NCBI GenBank assembly: GCA_941918925.1
Contig: OW799234.1
Coordinates: 41,632,412 to 41,696,411, forward strand
DNA length: 64,000 bases
Reading direction: 5' to 3'
From: Phyto melanocephala
Taxonomy: Eukaryota > Arthropoda > Insecta > Diptera > Rhinophoridae
This document shows, piece by piece, positions 11,300 through 22,849 of this stretch. Numbering within the stretch: the first letter of the stretch is position 1; the number at the start of each line of letters is the position of its first letter. The notes beneath the pieces were generated by a model. The model had not been told where the DNA came from and did not search any database. It worked only from the letters and a program-made list of their open reading frames with translations. Position numbers and translations under genes: made by a program.

Positions 11300-11860
11300 G
11301 GACATAACAAAGTTATTTTAAATCTTTTTCATTAAAACTTAGTGCTAAGTCCCCTTTTACAATAGAGAAACTGAAAAGCAGACAGTCGAAGTTCGGTAGC
11401 AACGGGTGGAATTGTATAGTACATTTATTTCTCTTTAATTTTTTTATATACATTTTTTTTCATATTTCATATTTTTTTCTCATCATCTCTTTAGTAGTTC
11501 GTTATACGATCTAAACACCATACGACAGCGAAAAAAATTAGAAAAATAAATTTCTTAATTGTAAAAATGTTAGGAAGTTTTAAAAGAGAATGAAAAAAAT
11601 ATATGCCTCTCATTTCTAGTTTGTAAAAAGCATTTAACGGCATCAGTCGAGAAAGCCTGAAGCGGTTCATCCGAATAAAATAATTCGGCGACGGCGGTAA
11701 GCCGGCTGGGGGCATATCAACCTGGACCTCTAAACAACAGCTGTACAATTTTGACGTTTTTTTTCGGGTTTTTTGCGTTCTAGCAAATTTTGGTAAACTT
11801 ATCGTTTTCCGAGAGAATTTTTTGCTTACTCTCATTTTACCGGACTTTACCCGGATTTAC
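11300..11860. other. Unassigned stretch with 114-codon minus-strand open frame
   Basis: The minus strand is open 11835..11491. The central part includes DMPPAGLPPSPNYF and is less AT-biased than its surroundings, while the ends are low-complexity. I do not recognise it and see no splice or promoter support, so I do not call it a gene. It could be a captured or degraded coding fragment. Confidence 0.25.
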
Positions 11861-11876
11861 GTCGAACAAACCTATT

Positions 11877-12013
11877 GTGTACGTATATATTCTACCGCCA
11901 AAAAAACACGCACACACATTTGCTTTTTGACATTTAAGTCGTCGTTTTCCAGCAACAAAATACATTTAAGTTTGTTGTTGCAGAACTGAGGCTACCTGAT
12001 GATTGTACCATGA
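11877..12013. mobile_element. hAT-type MITE, right-half copy
   Basis: This matches the right 137 bp of the MITE at 35814..36054, from the ATTCTACCGCCAAAA phrase to the right end CTGATGATTGTACCATG. The left half is missing. Confidence 0.8.
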
Positions 12014-12527
12014 GCAGCAGAATAGAGTAATTAAAAATGTTAAATCCAAGATGGCGTCTAAAACGAAATGGCGGATCAAATTTTTTTTAACACCATCAAT
12101 TAGTATTAAATGAGGGCTTGACTAGTAAAATACAGATAACTACGTCAAAATTCAATATCGAGGATGGCGTTGGAAATAAAATAAAGAAAATTTTGTAGAT
12201 ATAAATGAAATAACGTTAAATTACGATATGGAATTATACCTATGAACATGATGGTACTAACTTTGCAAAGTTCTTCGATTAGAAAAAAAATATTATTTGT
12301 CACCTTTTTTCACACAACTGTACATTGCGGCTAAACCAGACTATAACCCGCCGACGACTTTTTACTTCAGCTCTGTTATTTCCACTTAACATCTAGTAAA
12401 ACATAATGAACACACGAACTTAACCGACCGGCATTCGTGAAGCGAAAAAAAATGTCCGCCATTTTATTATACACACGAAAACTTACAAGCCAACTTTATT
12501 ACACAACATATATATATAAAAATATAC
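12014..12527. other. nonA intron, repeat-poor part
   Basis: No gene. Contains AAGATGGCG/AAATGGCGG-like phrases near 12050 and 12450. The first intronic bases after the nonA donor are at 12527 and below (minus strand). Confidence 0.4.
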
Positions 12528-12791
12528 CTGATTGTTTTGGAAATTGCCTCGATTATTTCCGCCTCCACGGTTGCGATTACGATTATTCCCAAAGCCTCCT
12601 TTGTTTCCAAATCCTCCTCTATTATTCTGATTATTCGGACCACCACCTTGATTAAAACGTGGTTTCTTTTCCGCTGGACCACCATCCATTTGTGGCTTAT
12701 TAAAATTCTTGGCACTACCTCCTTGATTTTTTTGAGGCCTTTGTGGTAATGGACCACTTCCATTTACTTCAGATTTAACACCACCTTCCAT
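12528..12791 (-). CDS. nonA: nonA first coding exon (NonA, paraspeckle-type RNA-binding protein)
   Basis: NonA (no-on-transient A) is a DBHS-family nuclear RNA-binding protein; in Drosophila it affects vision and courtship song. The exon encodes 88 residues from ATG at 12791 and stops at an in-phase donor (AATCAG, then GTATAT) after codon 88. Visible features are GPLPQRPQKNQ, the near-diagnostic MDGGPAEKKPRFNQ and a Gly/Asn/Arg-rich RNA-binding tail (GGFGNNRNRNRGGGNNRG). The PLPQR, GGPAEKK-x-RF and NRNRN-Gly order matches the fly NonA N-terminus. The paired RRMs, NOPS and coiled-coil lie in later exons, none of which appear between here and position 1, so the intron is longer than 12.5 kb. 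The upstream in-frame GTG at 12800 is not needed as a start. Confidence 0.85.
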
Positions 12792-12960
12792 ACTAATCAC
12801 TTTTTAATATTTTTTACTTCTGCTTTTTAAACCTTTTTTTTATTAAATTCTTCCGGAACACACCAACCACAATTAAAACTCACCAGTTCGATAGCCGGAA
12901 AATAAATGAAGGTGGATGATGAAAAAAGAACAATTGTAGACAAAATGGCGTAGAAGCGTT
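12792..12960 (-). promoter_or_regulatory. Probable nonA 5' UTR and promoter-proximal region
   Basis: Upstream of the nonA start the sequence is non-repetitive and lacks TE ends until the MITE-like fragment near 13200. On the minus strand it contains CGCCATTTTG and a CTGGTGAGTT donor-like site, but no clear initiator. The transcription start cannot be fixed from sequence. Confidence 0.4.
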
Positions 12961-13204
12961 AACATGTATTTAAGGTAAAATCATGCACGAAATACATAAG
13001 CATTAAACTACCATTTTTGCTTTTTAACTGTCAACCACCACATACAATGAATTGACATTTGACAATAAAAGAAACTTTAATACGTTCAAAATATGGCTGC
13101 ACCTAGATAATATAGCTACATAAGCTTGTTAACAGAGTTGAGTTTTCGTTTCGTTAAACTGAGTGATGATAACTTAGCTGTTTTAACATAGAGTTTGTAG
13201 TAAC

Positions 13205-13420
13205 AAATTATTCACTTTGGCTACACGTAGCATTACTATTGCCACACCCCCGACCACATTAATAATAATTTTGGTAATCATTGCCACAGCAATTGTCAAA
13301 ATCTATTGCCAATACCACATATCATGTGAACCGCATGAATTTGTATCATATTTAGCAATCAATTTTATAATACATTGCTGAACAATAATCTTTTAACACA
13401 AGCTGCCAAATTCAATTGCA
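13205..13420. repeat. Degraded fragment related to the GGTCTCCACGTA MITE
   Basis: GGCTACACGTAGCATTACTATTG at the left and repeated AATTGC/CATTGC phrases resemble the ends and interior of the MITEs at 14044..14416 and 14860..15280. No right end is recognisable. Confidence 0.4.
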
Positions 13421-13510
13421 AAAAAAATAACAAATGTATACGAAAACTTCGCAGAAAAAATTAATAAATATTAAAATTATAATTGTAATTATAAATATTA
13501 AATTTTTATA

Positions 13511-13883
13511 AAGGGTCCTCCATCTAACGTTTGATTTTCAATTAGTGCCTATTTCGTGAAAGGTAACACTTAGCTCATGTCTGATTTGACAGATAATTAG
13601 TTTTATCCTTCCGCTGAACGAATATGGTTGTGTATACGCTTGATCAACGCTGGGAAATATAATGGCATAATTGGGCCATTATTCTTCGAAAGCGAGCAAG
13701 GAGTGGCCGTAGTCAATAGCGGCCGTTATCGGGCCATGATAAACGAATTTTGTTCACAAAAATTAAAAAGAAGGATATTGGCACTATTTAGTTTCAACAG
13801 AACGGCGCTACGTGCCACGCAGCCGAAGCTACACTTGTTTTTATAGCATTTTCAAAAAAAAAAAAATTATTTGGCCGACCCTT
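13511..13883 (+). mobile_element. Internally deleted mariner-like element
   Basis: Inverted ends AAGGGTC and GACCCTT are flanked by TA on both sides (13509..13510 and 13884..13885). Inside, two transposase pieces survive. One is an N-terminal VYTLDQRWEI-like stretch at about 13630. The other is a catalytic-region stretch around 13660..13840 with GIIGPLFFE, SGRYRAMI and FQQNGATCHAAEATL, which corresponds to the FQQDGATCH block of mariner transposases, with the catalytic Asp read as Asn. The pieces are in different frames. At 373 bp it is non-autonomous. Confidence 0.85.
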
Positions 13884-14043
13884 TATATAAGAGCAAAAGA
13901 ATAGTGTTAATTTAGTAGTTATAGTGAAATTTATTTACATACATTTTTTGTTAAATTTTTAACAACAGAACGATCTTATTAGCAAAATTTTCAATATTAT
14001 GTTTTAAGACAATTACGTGTTCACCAGCTAGAGATTTATCTCA

Positions 14044-14416
14044 GAGGTCTCCACGTATCAATATTTATTACCTCAATTGTCAAATTTGATTGCGTCTACA
14101 AAAATTGTGACGTGTAGATCGCAATTCACTATATGTAGCAATTCATTGCGCAATCACTGCTCTTGCTTGAGCAATTATTGCCGCAAATCTTTGCAGAAAC
14201 AAAGGAAAATTAAAATTATTTTACCTGTTAATAATTTAGAGTGAGGTATTCCAAACAAACCCATAAAAATTAAAACAAAAATATTAAATTTTATCAATAA
14301 ATTACTTGTGTCGTGTTCTCCACCAATGAAAATAAACATACTTTAGCAATATAATGCCGTTATTCTGCCGACATTTTTGCTTATGTCTAGCAATAAAAAT
14401 TGCTACGCGGAGACCA
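14044..14416. mobile_element. MITE, GGTCTCCACGTA family, copy 1
   Basis: Left end GGTCTCCACGTATCAATATT and right end AATTGCTACGCGGAGACC are inverted. The interior shares long phrases with copy 2, including ACCTGTTAATAATTTAGAG and ATTACTTGTGTCGTGTTCTC. Non-coding. Confidence 0.75.
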
Positions 14417-14859
14417 AGCGTTATCTTGAACGTTGGCAAATTAATGCTGTCATTCTGCCGGCGTTGTTGCTTATATTAACACATAAGCAATCGCTTGTGT
14501 GATTGAGGGGGTAACTACTCCTACAAATGAATAAACTTTAGTAGAAACATTTTTTTCTATAGTTTTTTTTTATATAGACGATAAAACCGTATACTTAAAC
14601 TAGACTTTACACATGAAAGCATAAATTCGCAGTACACTCACACTTCTTCGTTATAGCACTAAAATTTCTTTTGCTTTCCACTTAGACTTCAACAATATTT
14701 TCAAGTAAGTATTTTTTTAAGTTTTTAATAAGTAAAATAATAAATAGATAAACACTACAAATTCACAGGATTTTGGTAAAACAATACTTGTATATATAAC
14801 CTTTTTTGTACGCATATGAACAGATTTTTAAAATTTGTTTTTAGAGTATTCATAATCCG

Positions 14860-15280
14860 GGGTCTCCACGTAGCAATATTTATTACCGCACTTGTCAAAT
14901 TTGATAGCGTCCATAGAAATTGCGATGTGTAGACCGCAAATTGATATATGTAGCAATTCATTGCGCAATCATTGCTCTGCTGATTGCTTGACCATTATTG
15001 CTGCAATTAGCTGTCAAAATCCTTTTATTTTTATTTGAAGTTATTGTTTTTCTTTGCAGAAACAAAGGAAAATTAAAATAATTTTACCTGATAATAATTT
15101 AGAGTAAGGTATTTCAAAAAAACCCATCAAAATTAAAACAAAAATATTAAATTTTATAAATAAATTACTTGTGTCGTGTTCTCCACCCAATGAAAATAAA
15201 CACACTTTAACAATAAAGTGCCGTTATTCTGCCGACGTTTTTGCTTATGTTTAGCAATGAAAATTGTTACGTGTAGACCC
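14860..15280. mobile_element. MITE, GGTCTCCACGTA family, copy 2
   Basis: Ends GGGTCTCCACGTAGCAATAT and AAATTGTTACGTGTAGACCC are inverted, 421 bp apart. The interior matches copy 1, with an extra segment around 15010..15060. It has no coding capacity. A target duplication is not evident. Confidence 0.75.
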
Positions 15281-16172
15281 AGCATAAAGAAAAGACATAA
15301 ATTATTTTAAGAATAATAATTTTATTAAAGATTAACAATCATTATAATTTCTAGCTATTGCCTTTTAAAATTGTGTATGTAATATTCTAGGCAACTCCAA
15401 AGGTAGTAAAAATGGAGACAAAATCTCTCAAACTATATAAATAAATATAGCAATTATTAAAACTATTTACATCGACAATATTTTTTATATGAACTTTCAG
15501 TTTCATATGTAATCCCACATTTAAACATGAAAGTAATTTCTTGAAATTTTTGTATACTATACACATACATACATTGTACCATGGTAGTATTTACATAAGC
15601 TGATAGCGTAAAGAGAAAGTATTTGTTTTCCCTCTTTTTTACATATGGAGTTTGACAATTCTTGGCACTGAAATCTCTTTTTTTATATCGCGTTTGACAA
15701 GCATTGGCGCAAAGTGTGTAGAGGAAAAAAAACGATAAACGAAAGGCATGTTTTCTGTTTTAGTTAACTTTTTTCTATATTCCTTTTACACTAATTTTTG
15801 TTCTTTTTCCTTTTTTTATTGCTTTTTGAAAGAAATAAAAAGGGGAAAAACAACTAAAAAATCTTTTTTAAAGAAACAAGCAGAAGCCATCAGCAAAGCA
15901 AGGAAACAAAAATTAAATCACATGCTTCAGTTTTGTAGAAGAAAAAAAAAACACACCGAAAAAAACACAGGATTTCACAGGCTTCGGCCTGTAGCACACA
16001 ATTTTCTGTTTTGTTTTTGTGCTTGAAAACTGTAAATAATTAAATGCAAAAGCAACAGTTAAAACAAATTCTCAGAACGTTCACAGAAATTCTCAGCAAG
16101 TTGTTCATATTTCAAAACGTTTTTATGCTTTAATTTAGCAAGTTGTTATACCCTTTCCAGTGAGTGTAATGG
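15281..16172. other. AT-rich stretch, no recognised gene
   Basis: A 92-codon plus-strand frame at 15748..16026 has a hydrophobic Phe-rich start and a Lys-rich middle. It matches nothing I know and its composition follows the local T-then-A bias, so it is probably chance. TTATACCCTTTCCAGTGAG near 16147 resembles the 5' end of a mini-me. Confidence 0.35.
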
Positions 16173-16515
16173 TTTAAAAAATATCAATTGTAATTGACAA
16201 ATTATCAATTTTAAAGTAGACTACTTTATTGTTCATAAAAAATTGTTATTGTCTTTAAAATAAACTTAAAAAAAATTATTAAAAATAATATTATAGTCGA
16301 CTTTTTGTCTGCTCGATAAATAGCTTTGCATTATTACAACTTCCATTTTTTTTTATTGTTATTATTTTTAATTTTAATAATATTTAATGAATAAAAAAAT
16401 AATAAATTAAGGGTTTATAATACAAAGCCATTTATTTGCCAAACAATAATAATAATAATGTCCCTAGGTCTACTTAAAAATTGATAATTTGTCAATTACA
16501 ATTGATATTTTTTAA
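16173..16515. mobile_element. MITE with ~46-bp inverted ends
   Basis: The left end TTAAAAAATATCAATTGTAA continues to AGTAGAC at about 16219. It is mirrored almost base for base from GTCTACTTAAAAATTGATAA at 16468 to 16515. Length is 343 bp, AT-rich, non-coding. Each arm itself contains a small palindrome (CAATTGTAATTG). Confidence 0.75.
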
Positions 16516-16949
16516 GTTATAAATAGTATTTTAAAAGTATTAATGGAATATTATTGTAATTTTAAAAAACAAATCAATTGAATTTACATATTGTAGATTA
16601 TTTTTAAAATTCTACTCGTAGTTTTCGAAATTCAATTACCAATTTCGAAATTCTATTTACTATTTTTGAAATTTAATTAATAACTTTTGAAATACATTAG
16701 ATCATTTTCAAAATTAAGTTTGAAAATATAGTGCATGGTTCTGAAATACAGTCAAAAATGTTAAAGCATTGGTAATTCGTTTATTAAAATAATATCAATA
16801 TTAATATCGAAAAACGACGTTTAATTTGTGTTTTTGACCACGTTAGTAACTTAAGATACTATTTGTAGTTCAACTCGATCTATATATGTATTGCCTTTTG
16901 AAACAAATGCAATATTTTTTGTTACGTCCTCATTTATGTTATTTTTTTA

Positions 16950-17080
16950 CCTTTCACCTGTGGTGCACAAGGGTATATATAGCTTTGTCATTCCGTTTGT
17001 AATTTCTACAATTTTCATTTCCGACCCCATAAAGTATATATTTTCTGAAAGCTTATGAAAGGAGGAACTCTTTAGCCCAG
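16950..17080 (+). mobile_element. Mini-me-like retroposon, 5' fragment
   Basis: Starts ACCTTTCACCTGTGGTGCAC and carries the conserved core CCCCATAAAGTATATATTTT. It breaks off after GAAAGCTTATGAA. Confidence 0.8.
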
Positions 17081-17214
17081 CTGTTCGTCAGCTGTGAACG
17101 AAGATTAAGACCCAAATGTCAAAATTTTTATGTTTTTTTAAATTTATTTGCCGGAAAACTTTAATAAAAGTTTAAAAATTAAATTTCTATACATAAAATC
17201 CGATTGAATTAAAA

Positions 17215-17394
17215 ACAAGTAAGAGCACTATATCCTTCTGTGCTGAATTTTGTTTATTATTTTGTTATTAATCGCTATGGAATAATATCTTTATACTTTC
17301 TTTGTATAACTTCGCTAATTTAGTTAAATATTTTCGAAAAAGTAGTCTTTCAATGAAATTGGGCGTTATAATACACGTATCAATATAGTTTCTG

Positions 17395-17431
<37 letters not shown>

Positions 17432-18785
17432 CTTAGGTATTTCAATATAGTCCTCTATTCGTCAAAAGCTTTGTTCATAGACAAATTATATGAATTTATG
17501 ATAAAGCGTTATATGGGAGGTACGTGTTAAAGTGGGCATGCCACCTTATTTTCTGGCATAACAATGACATTGACTAGAAAGTTATATGTACGAAATTTCA
17601 TCATCTTATCTCTAATTTCGTCGGTTTTATGAGCTTTTAAATTTCGTTAACAGTATATTACGTGAAAAGTGGGCGTTATAGTAGGCGTGTCGAAGTATTT
17701 TATGCTAATAAAATTTAAACAACACGTTGAATATATATGTAAGAAAATTGGCAAAAAAAAAATTGGCAAAAAAATTGTCTTATTAAAAAGAGTGCGGAAC
17801 AAAGTATCGATAATTACAGCAATAAATATGTACAACACTATGATCAAACCACACTTTGAATTTGGATCAACAATTTTATACACTTGCTGCATAAAAACAC
17901 AGTTATAAAGACTGCAGAAACTTCAAAATAGAGCTATGCGTTACATATTAAAATGCAACAGATATACGCATATAGGACTGATGCTTGACACACTCCAATA
18001 TTTGTAGAAATTGTAGAAATTTTACACGGAATGACAAACCTATATATACCCTTTTTCACTGTGTGAAGGGTATAATAAGATATTTCAATATAGTCCTTTA
18101 TTCTTCCAAAATTTTATATATAGAGATATTTTATGAATTTGAGATAAAGCGTTGTATGGAAGGTGGGCGTAAAAGTGAGCATGTCACATTTATTTTCTGT
18201 AAGTACAAAGCCTTTGATCAAAAAACGATGTTTTCAAAATTTCAGAATCATGCATCTAATATTGTCAGCTTTATTACGTTTAAATATACCCAAAAATGCA
18301 CTGCGCGGTATACATATTCGTACGTTTTGATGTATATTTCCTTTCCTAATTTATAGATTTAGGCAGTTTTCATGGAAAGGCATTTTTTTTTACTCAGGAA
18401 AAATACATTCGAAATTTCATGGCTTTACGTTAGTACGTTTGGACACAATTGCATTTTATTTGATGTTGGAAGGACACGGTTTTTTTGACCTACTCTTACA
18501 TTACGAGCTCTTCCTAATATTCCGATTAAGCCCATTTTCAATAACAAACAAATTTTGTTTATAAGAAATATTCTGGCAAAATTTGAGCCCCATAGCTTTT
18601 TTGGTTCGACATCTATCGTGCTTTCAACAGATGGACAGACGGACGCACATAGCTAACTAGATCGTCATAAAATGAAACCGCGATTCAGAATATATATACT
18701 TTATGGGGCTTAAAATGGTTATTTCGATGTGTTACAAACAGAATGAATATACACCCATCATTTTTTGGTGGCGGGTATATTAAAT
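17215..18785 (-). mobile_element. TATACCC-family element, reversed
   Basis: Reverse complement of the 41365..44320 family: AACAAGTAAGAGCAC (terminal CTCTTACTTGTT) at the left, TTTTTTGGTGGCGGGTATA (5' TATACCCGCCACC) at the right. It is interrupted by a (TA)n microsatellite at about 17398..17431 and by a non-LTR fragment at about 17700..18010. Confidence 0.8.
17705..18010 (+). pseudogene. Non-LTR retrotransposon reverse transcriptase C-terminal fragment
   Basis: Translation gives INMYNTMIKPHFEFGSTILY and, after one stop, LQKLQNRAMRYILKCNRYT and GLMLDTLQYL. This is the post-RT region of LINE-type polymerases (IKPHFEYGS...RLQKLQNRAMR...MLDMLKWL). A related fragment is on the minus strand at 24991..25620. 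It is 5' truncated and inactive, and embedded in the reversed TATACCC element. Confidence 0.75.
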
Positions 18786-18938
18786 ATATGTACATTTGTG
18801 TTAATTTTACAAAAATTAAAAAACATAAAATATTTGTGTTTTAGTTCAAAAACCAACAAATTGTAAGAATTTTAGTGAAAAAATGTGGGATGTGTAAAAA
18901 AATATTTTAAGGGTAGTGAAACTTTATTTCGTGTACTT

Positions 18939-19252
18939 AAGGACATGACTGACTATCAGATTTAATCGTTCGATATGTCAAAAATTGTATGTGTGTTTAG
19001 AAAGTGGGATAGTGTGGACACAAAGTGCACATGTGTGACAGATTTTTTGACAAGTGTGTCCGATTTGATAATCTTTTGGAAATTTTCATAAAATAATAGT
19101 TTCTGTGCGATCAGAGTTGCTTTTTTAAAGCAAGTATGACAGTGTGGCATCCAACAACACATTTTGTTGCAATTTTTTTATGTAGGACAGAAAACTATCA
19201 GATTTTTATTTGACATAATCGCACGACTTTGTAGGATAGTCAGTCGTGGCCT
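18939..19252. mobile_element. MITE, AAGGACATGACTGACTATC ends
   Basis: Left AAGGACATGACTGACTATC is inverted against right GATAGTCAGTCGTGGCCTT. Length is about 314 bp. A chance 66-codon frame is present on the minus strand but the element has no transposase. The target duplication is unclear. Confidence 0.65.
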
Positions 19253-19693
19253 TTACTGATGACAAAATATAAAAAAATATAAATTTTTGAAAAAAAAACA
19301 TTAAAATTCTTTACCTTTAGTGTGATTTACTTAATTTGCTTTGAAATAAAAATATTAACAAACGTGTGTTTTTGTTTAGTCAAAAATTTTTTGACAATTT
19401 GGTTCATATATAAAAAAAAATAGAGTTAAGTGCTTTTGTAGGGAAGAGATCACCTGATTAAACTCGCCTTTATACGTATGTATAATTAAAATTCACACTG
19501 TGGTTATTTTCTTAATTAACAGCAAGTCCCATCGCCATTTAATGGGTTCTTAATAGTTTTTTCTATTATTACACTTTTAATTTAAGGATTTCCAACTAAG
19601 CATAAGCTGTGTATATTGGAGTCCTTATTTAAAATGATAAGACTTGTGCTTATCAGAATTTCTTAGATTAATCATTAATAATCAATTACTTTT

Positions 19694-20430
19694 TATACCC
19701 TTCACCTGTGGTGCACAAGGGTATATATAGCTTTGTCATTCCGTTTGTAATTTCTACAATTTTCATTTCCAACCCCATAAAGTATATATTTTCTGAAAGC
19801 TTATGAATAGAGGAGTCGATTAAGCCCTGACCGTCTGTCCGTGTGTTGGTTGAAATCAACTTTTAGAAGCAACTATATGTTCCTCAGATCTTTATATGGT
19901 ATCAATCTCTTGGAAATATTCAGGAATGAATCGCTATTGAAATTCAGCACAATCGCCCCATAACTTTTTGAGATATGAGCAAAAAACCACGACCACCTCG
20001 TTTTTTACACAATTACAACAACAACATACATACATAAATATATGTAAAAACCATACAAAAAAAGAGGAAATTACAAAAAGAAAAAATATTAAAAATAAAA
20101 AAAAAATAATAAAAAAAATTACAAAAAAAAAATTTAAAATAATTTAAAAAAAACTTTTAAAAATTTTTTAAAAATTTTTAAAAATTTTTTTAAAAAATTA
20201 AAAAAAAAATATAAAAAAAAAATAATCACAAAATATAAATAATATATTAAATAAAATAAAATTTTTTTGGCTCAGCTGGGATTCGATGCCACATTTATTC
20301 TAACCAGTATATACATATGTACGTATTTGATATGAGATGAATGGTGATACAAACAATTGTTATTGCATGACTACACGTTGTGAAGGGTATATAAGATTCG
20401 GCATGGCCGAATATAGCACTGTTACTTGTT
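19694..20430 (+). mobile_element. Mini-me-like retroposon, full length
   Basis: The best complete copy here, 737 bp. Order: TATACCCTTCACCTGTGG, the core CCCCATAAAGTATATAT, a GTCTGTCCGTG tract, GCTATTGAAATTCAGCACAA, an A-rich centre, GATTCGATGCCACATT, then TTCGGCATGGCCGAA hairpin and GTTACTTGTT. No coding capacity. It serves as the yardstick for the other copies. Confidence 0.9.
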
Positions 20431-21794
20431 ATTAATAAGTATACTAGTCTTACTTATTATCTAGTATTGAGTGATTCCTAATTCACTCAATATACTTCTT
20501 ATTGTCCATCTGTTATATTGAGTTTTACTATAATACATTTAAATCTTACCCTCTATGTTTGTATTTATAAGTTTTACAATTAGTGTTAATGATTTAAATG
20601 TCATCATGAAATCTTAGTAATTGTATTTGATTCCCATTGACCCACATACATATGTTATTTAGTAAGTCAATAGAGAATATGCTGTTTGTTCGCTCAAATA
20701 AAAACTATATTTTATTCGAAAACCAGTCTACTTATATCATGGCGGTATGTACATACATATATACTTTAGAGTTCATTTGGGTAGGCATAATAATTCGGGC
20801 ATCAAAGTGTTGAACAGTCACTAGAATAAATGGTTATAACAGTTAATGCCAATTGTTTTATTAAAAATGTGCCAATGAAATGTAGTTGGTAACCCCCCTG
20901 AAATGAAAACTTGTAGTGTGAATTGTCCAAACAAATTAATATATGTTTTAAGGCTGCTACAAGCACAATCTGGCAACTTTGTATCAACAGATTGGTTACT
21001 TTTAAAAACATAGTTGCTTTAATTATATTGGTACGTAATCGGTACACCATCACTATAAATATATTTAATATATTCTTGGATAACTTCATATCTGGCTTAT
21101 TTTGTTTTGTAGAAACGATGAACGCTAAAAAAATAAAGTAGTTATATCTTAAAGAGTAACAAAAAAAAAAATAAATATTTTGTAATTGATATTTTAAATA
21201 ATTAATTAGTTCTAGAAAAAAGTAAATACCAAGGGAAATTGATTTATGCCTTGGTTAATACCAACAAGTTATATTCGACATTAATGTTGCAGTGTTTTTT
21301 TTAATAGAAACTAAAAACAAACAAATAGTTTGTGTAGCTTTTAACTTATGAAAGGAAATATGTGTAATAATACCTTTTGAAAAATAATACAACAGATAAC
21401 TTGAGTTTGTTATCTCTTATAGTGATAAAATATCAGATACATATCAGTCTCTATATTTGTACATGTGTTCATTCGTACTTAATGAGTATAATCAAAACAA
21501 AAAATATGGAAAAAATTATATTTTTCAATAATTTACGCTTTATCGCTACATTGTAAATTTGTGTATTTTTGTTTAAACCAAAAAAATTAAAAAAACTTTA
21601 TATTGACTTTCCTTCAAACAAATGATGATAGGCACATATTGCAGGAAAATTATTCCTAGTAGCTTTTGTGTACATATTTTTCAGTGCAGTTATTTCCATT
21701 ATATTTCATAAAACCTACAAAACTTTAAATATTAAAAACTGAATATTAATAAATCCAAACACTCAACAAGAAAACCAAGATTTCGGCAGCAATT
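20431..21794. other. Upstream region and 5' UTR of the secreted-protein gene
   Basis: Mostly TE-free sequence before the start codon at 21795. The open frames at 20802..21141 are short and unrecognised. The promoter and transcription start probably lie in the last few hundred bases (for example around 21660..21700, TTTTTCAGTGCAGTTATTTC, initiator-like), but this is inference. Confidence 0.35.
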
Positions 21795-21808
21795 ATGTGG
21801 TCGTCGGT
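21795..21808 (+). CDS. Secreted/membrane protein gene, coding part of first exon
   Basis: ATG TGG TCG TCG GT, then donor GTAAGT at 21809..21814. The in-frame TAA at 21750..21752 lies upstream with no intervening ATG, so this is the natural start. The 14-nt coding piece ends in phase 2. It joins without frame loss to the exon at 52066..52148, which needs exactly one base to complete its first codon. Met-Trp-Ser-Ser-Val then runs straight into a hydrophobic signal-peptide core. The exon itself is far too short for homology; the call rests on the donor, the phase and the downstream exon. The intron between them is 30,257 nt. Confidence 0.6.
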
Positions 21809-21949
21809 GTAAGTGATTATTTTAAATTGCTTTTTTTTATATTTAAAAAAATTTTTACGTGATCTTGTTTACATTTTAATAACTCCATCAGATAACCGTG
21901 CTATAATAAGGTAGATGTGTTGCAAAAAAGTAACGTGCGCGATTTCGTA

Positions 21950-22760
21950 TTGAGTTAAGTGTAGGTATATTCTCATAAAGTATAGGTATATTTCCTGAGT
22001 CCTGGTTTAATTTTATAAGGGTCTAGCTATGTCCGTCCGTTGAAATATCGAAGTTTAATTTATTTGCAAAAAAAAATATTTGACACTACTACTATGCTCA
22101 CTTTTTACTTAACCTACTGTTAATGACATTTAAAAGCTCATAAAACCGACATCATAAAGATTCGCACATATATGTAGCTTTCTAGTCAATGTCTTAAACT
22201 TAAAAGTCTACCTTTTATACCTATAACAATTTATCTTAAATTCATGTCCTCTGTGAGCAAAGAATAAAAAACTACATACATATATTCAAATATCTAAGTT
22301 GAATTTATTAGCAGAAACTACCTACTTATATTAACACGCCTACTTTAACGCCCAAGACTAAATTTACGAAAATATTTTAATAGCAAATCAAAAATACACA
22401 AAGAAAGTAGTTCATATTTTAGTATTAGGTAGGTAGTAAGGCTGGTGCAAAGTTACCCTCACACCTTCACTCGGAGACCATTACGGTCCATTGTGACGCC
22501 TTAATAGAGAGAAGAATAGAATAAGAATAGAAATATTTAGGATAGAAGAGAAAGAAAAGCAGACAATTCCAGAGTCTCCGGCGGGAATCGAACCCGCAAC
22601 CCCCAAACAACTGACTTGTCCTTTACTGACTAGTCCACAGGGGCACACTATTTTAGTATAAAGGGATTACCTATTTCAAACCGATTATTATACATATTTT
22701 AAAATACCAAATTTGACACATATACAATTTTTTGTCCACCATTTTGCGGCCAGCATGAGT
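21950..22760 (+). mobile_element. TATACCC-family element, degraded, split by a SINE
   Basis: CATAAAGTATAGGTATATTTCCT, GGGTCTAGCTATGTCCGTCC and CATTTAAAAGCTCATAAAACC mark the family in plus orientation. The SINE at 22426..22648 interrupts it near its 3' end. Confidence 0.7.
22426..22648 (-). mobile_element. tRNA-derived SINE with 11-bp target duplication
   Basis: On the minus strand the element starts GTGTGCCCCTGTGGACTAG. It has a tRNA-like A-box region (TGGACTAGTCAGT) and a perfect B box GGTTCGATTCC (complement at 22584..22594) followed by CCGCCGG. A T/C-rich body then ends GCCTTACTACCTACC. TATTTTAGTAT flanks it on both sides (22415..22425 and 22649..22659), the duplication expected from LINE-mediated retroposition. 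It was presumably transcribed by RNA polymerase III and mobilised by a partner LINE. It is not a functional tRNA: only the TΨC arm is convincing. Confidence 0.85.
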
Positions 22761-22849
22761 TTTATTTTTTTATAGTGTTTTCATTGCCAATACTGACTCT
22801 AGAAGCTTAAAACAATTGATTTTAGTTTGTAAGTTTTTGGAATCTATCT

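Noticed and set aside
11491..11835. 114-codon minus-strand frame as a gene
   Set aside because: Only a short central part looks protein-like; the rest is low-complexity and no family is recognised.
12467..12763. Alternative minus-strand frame over the nonA exon (98 codons)
   Set aside because: A shadow of the Gly/Asn-rich nonA frame; the nonA frame has the family match and splice donor.
15748..16026. 92-codon plus-strand frame with hydrophobic start
   Set aside because: Composition follows local T-rich then A-rich bias; no splice, Kozak or homology support.
22565..22648. Possible functional tRNA gene
   Set aside because: The B box is perfect but the acceptor stem and anticodon arm do not fold properly, and the unit has a SINE body, tail and target duplication.
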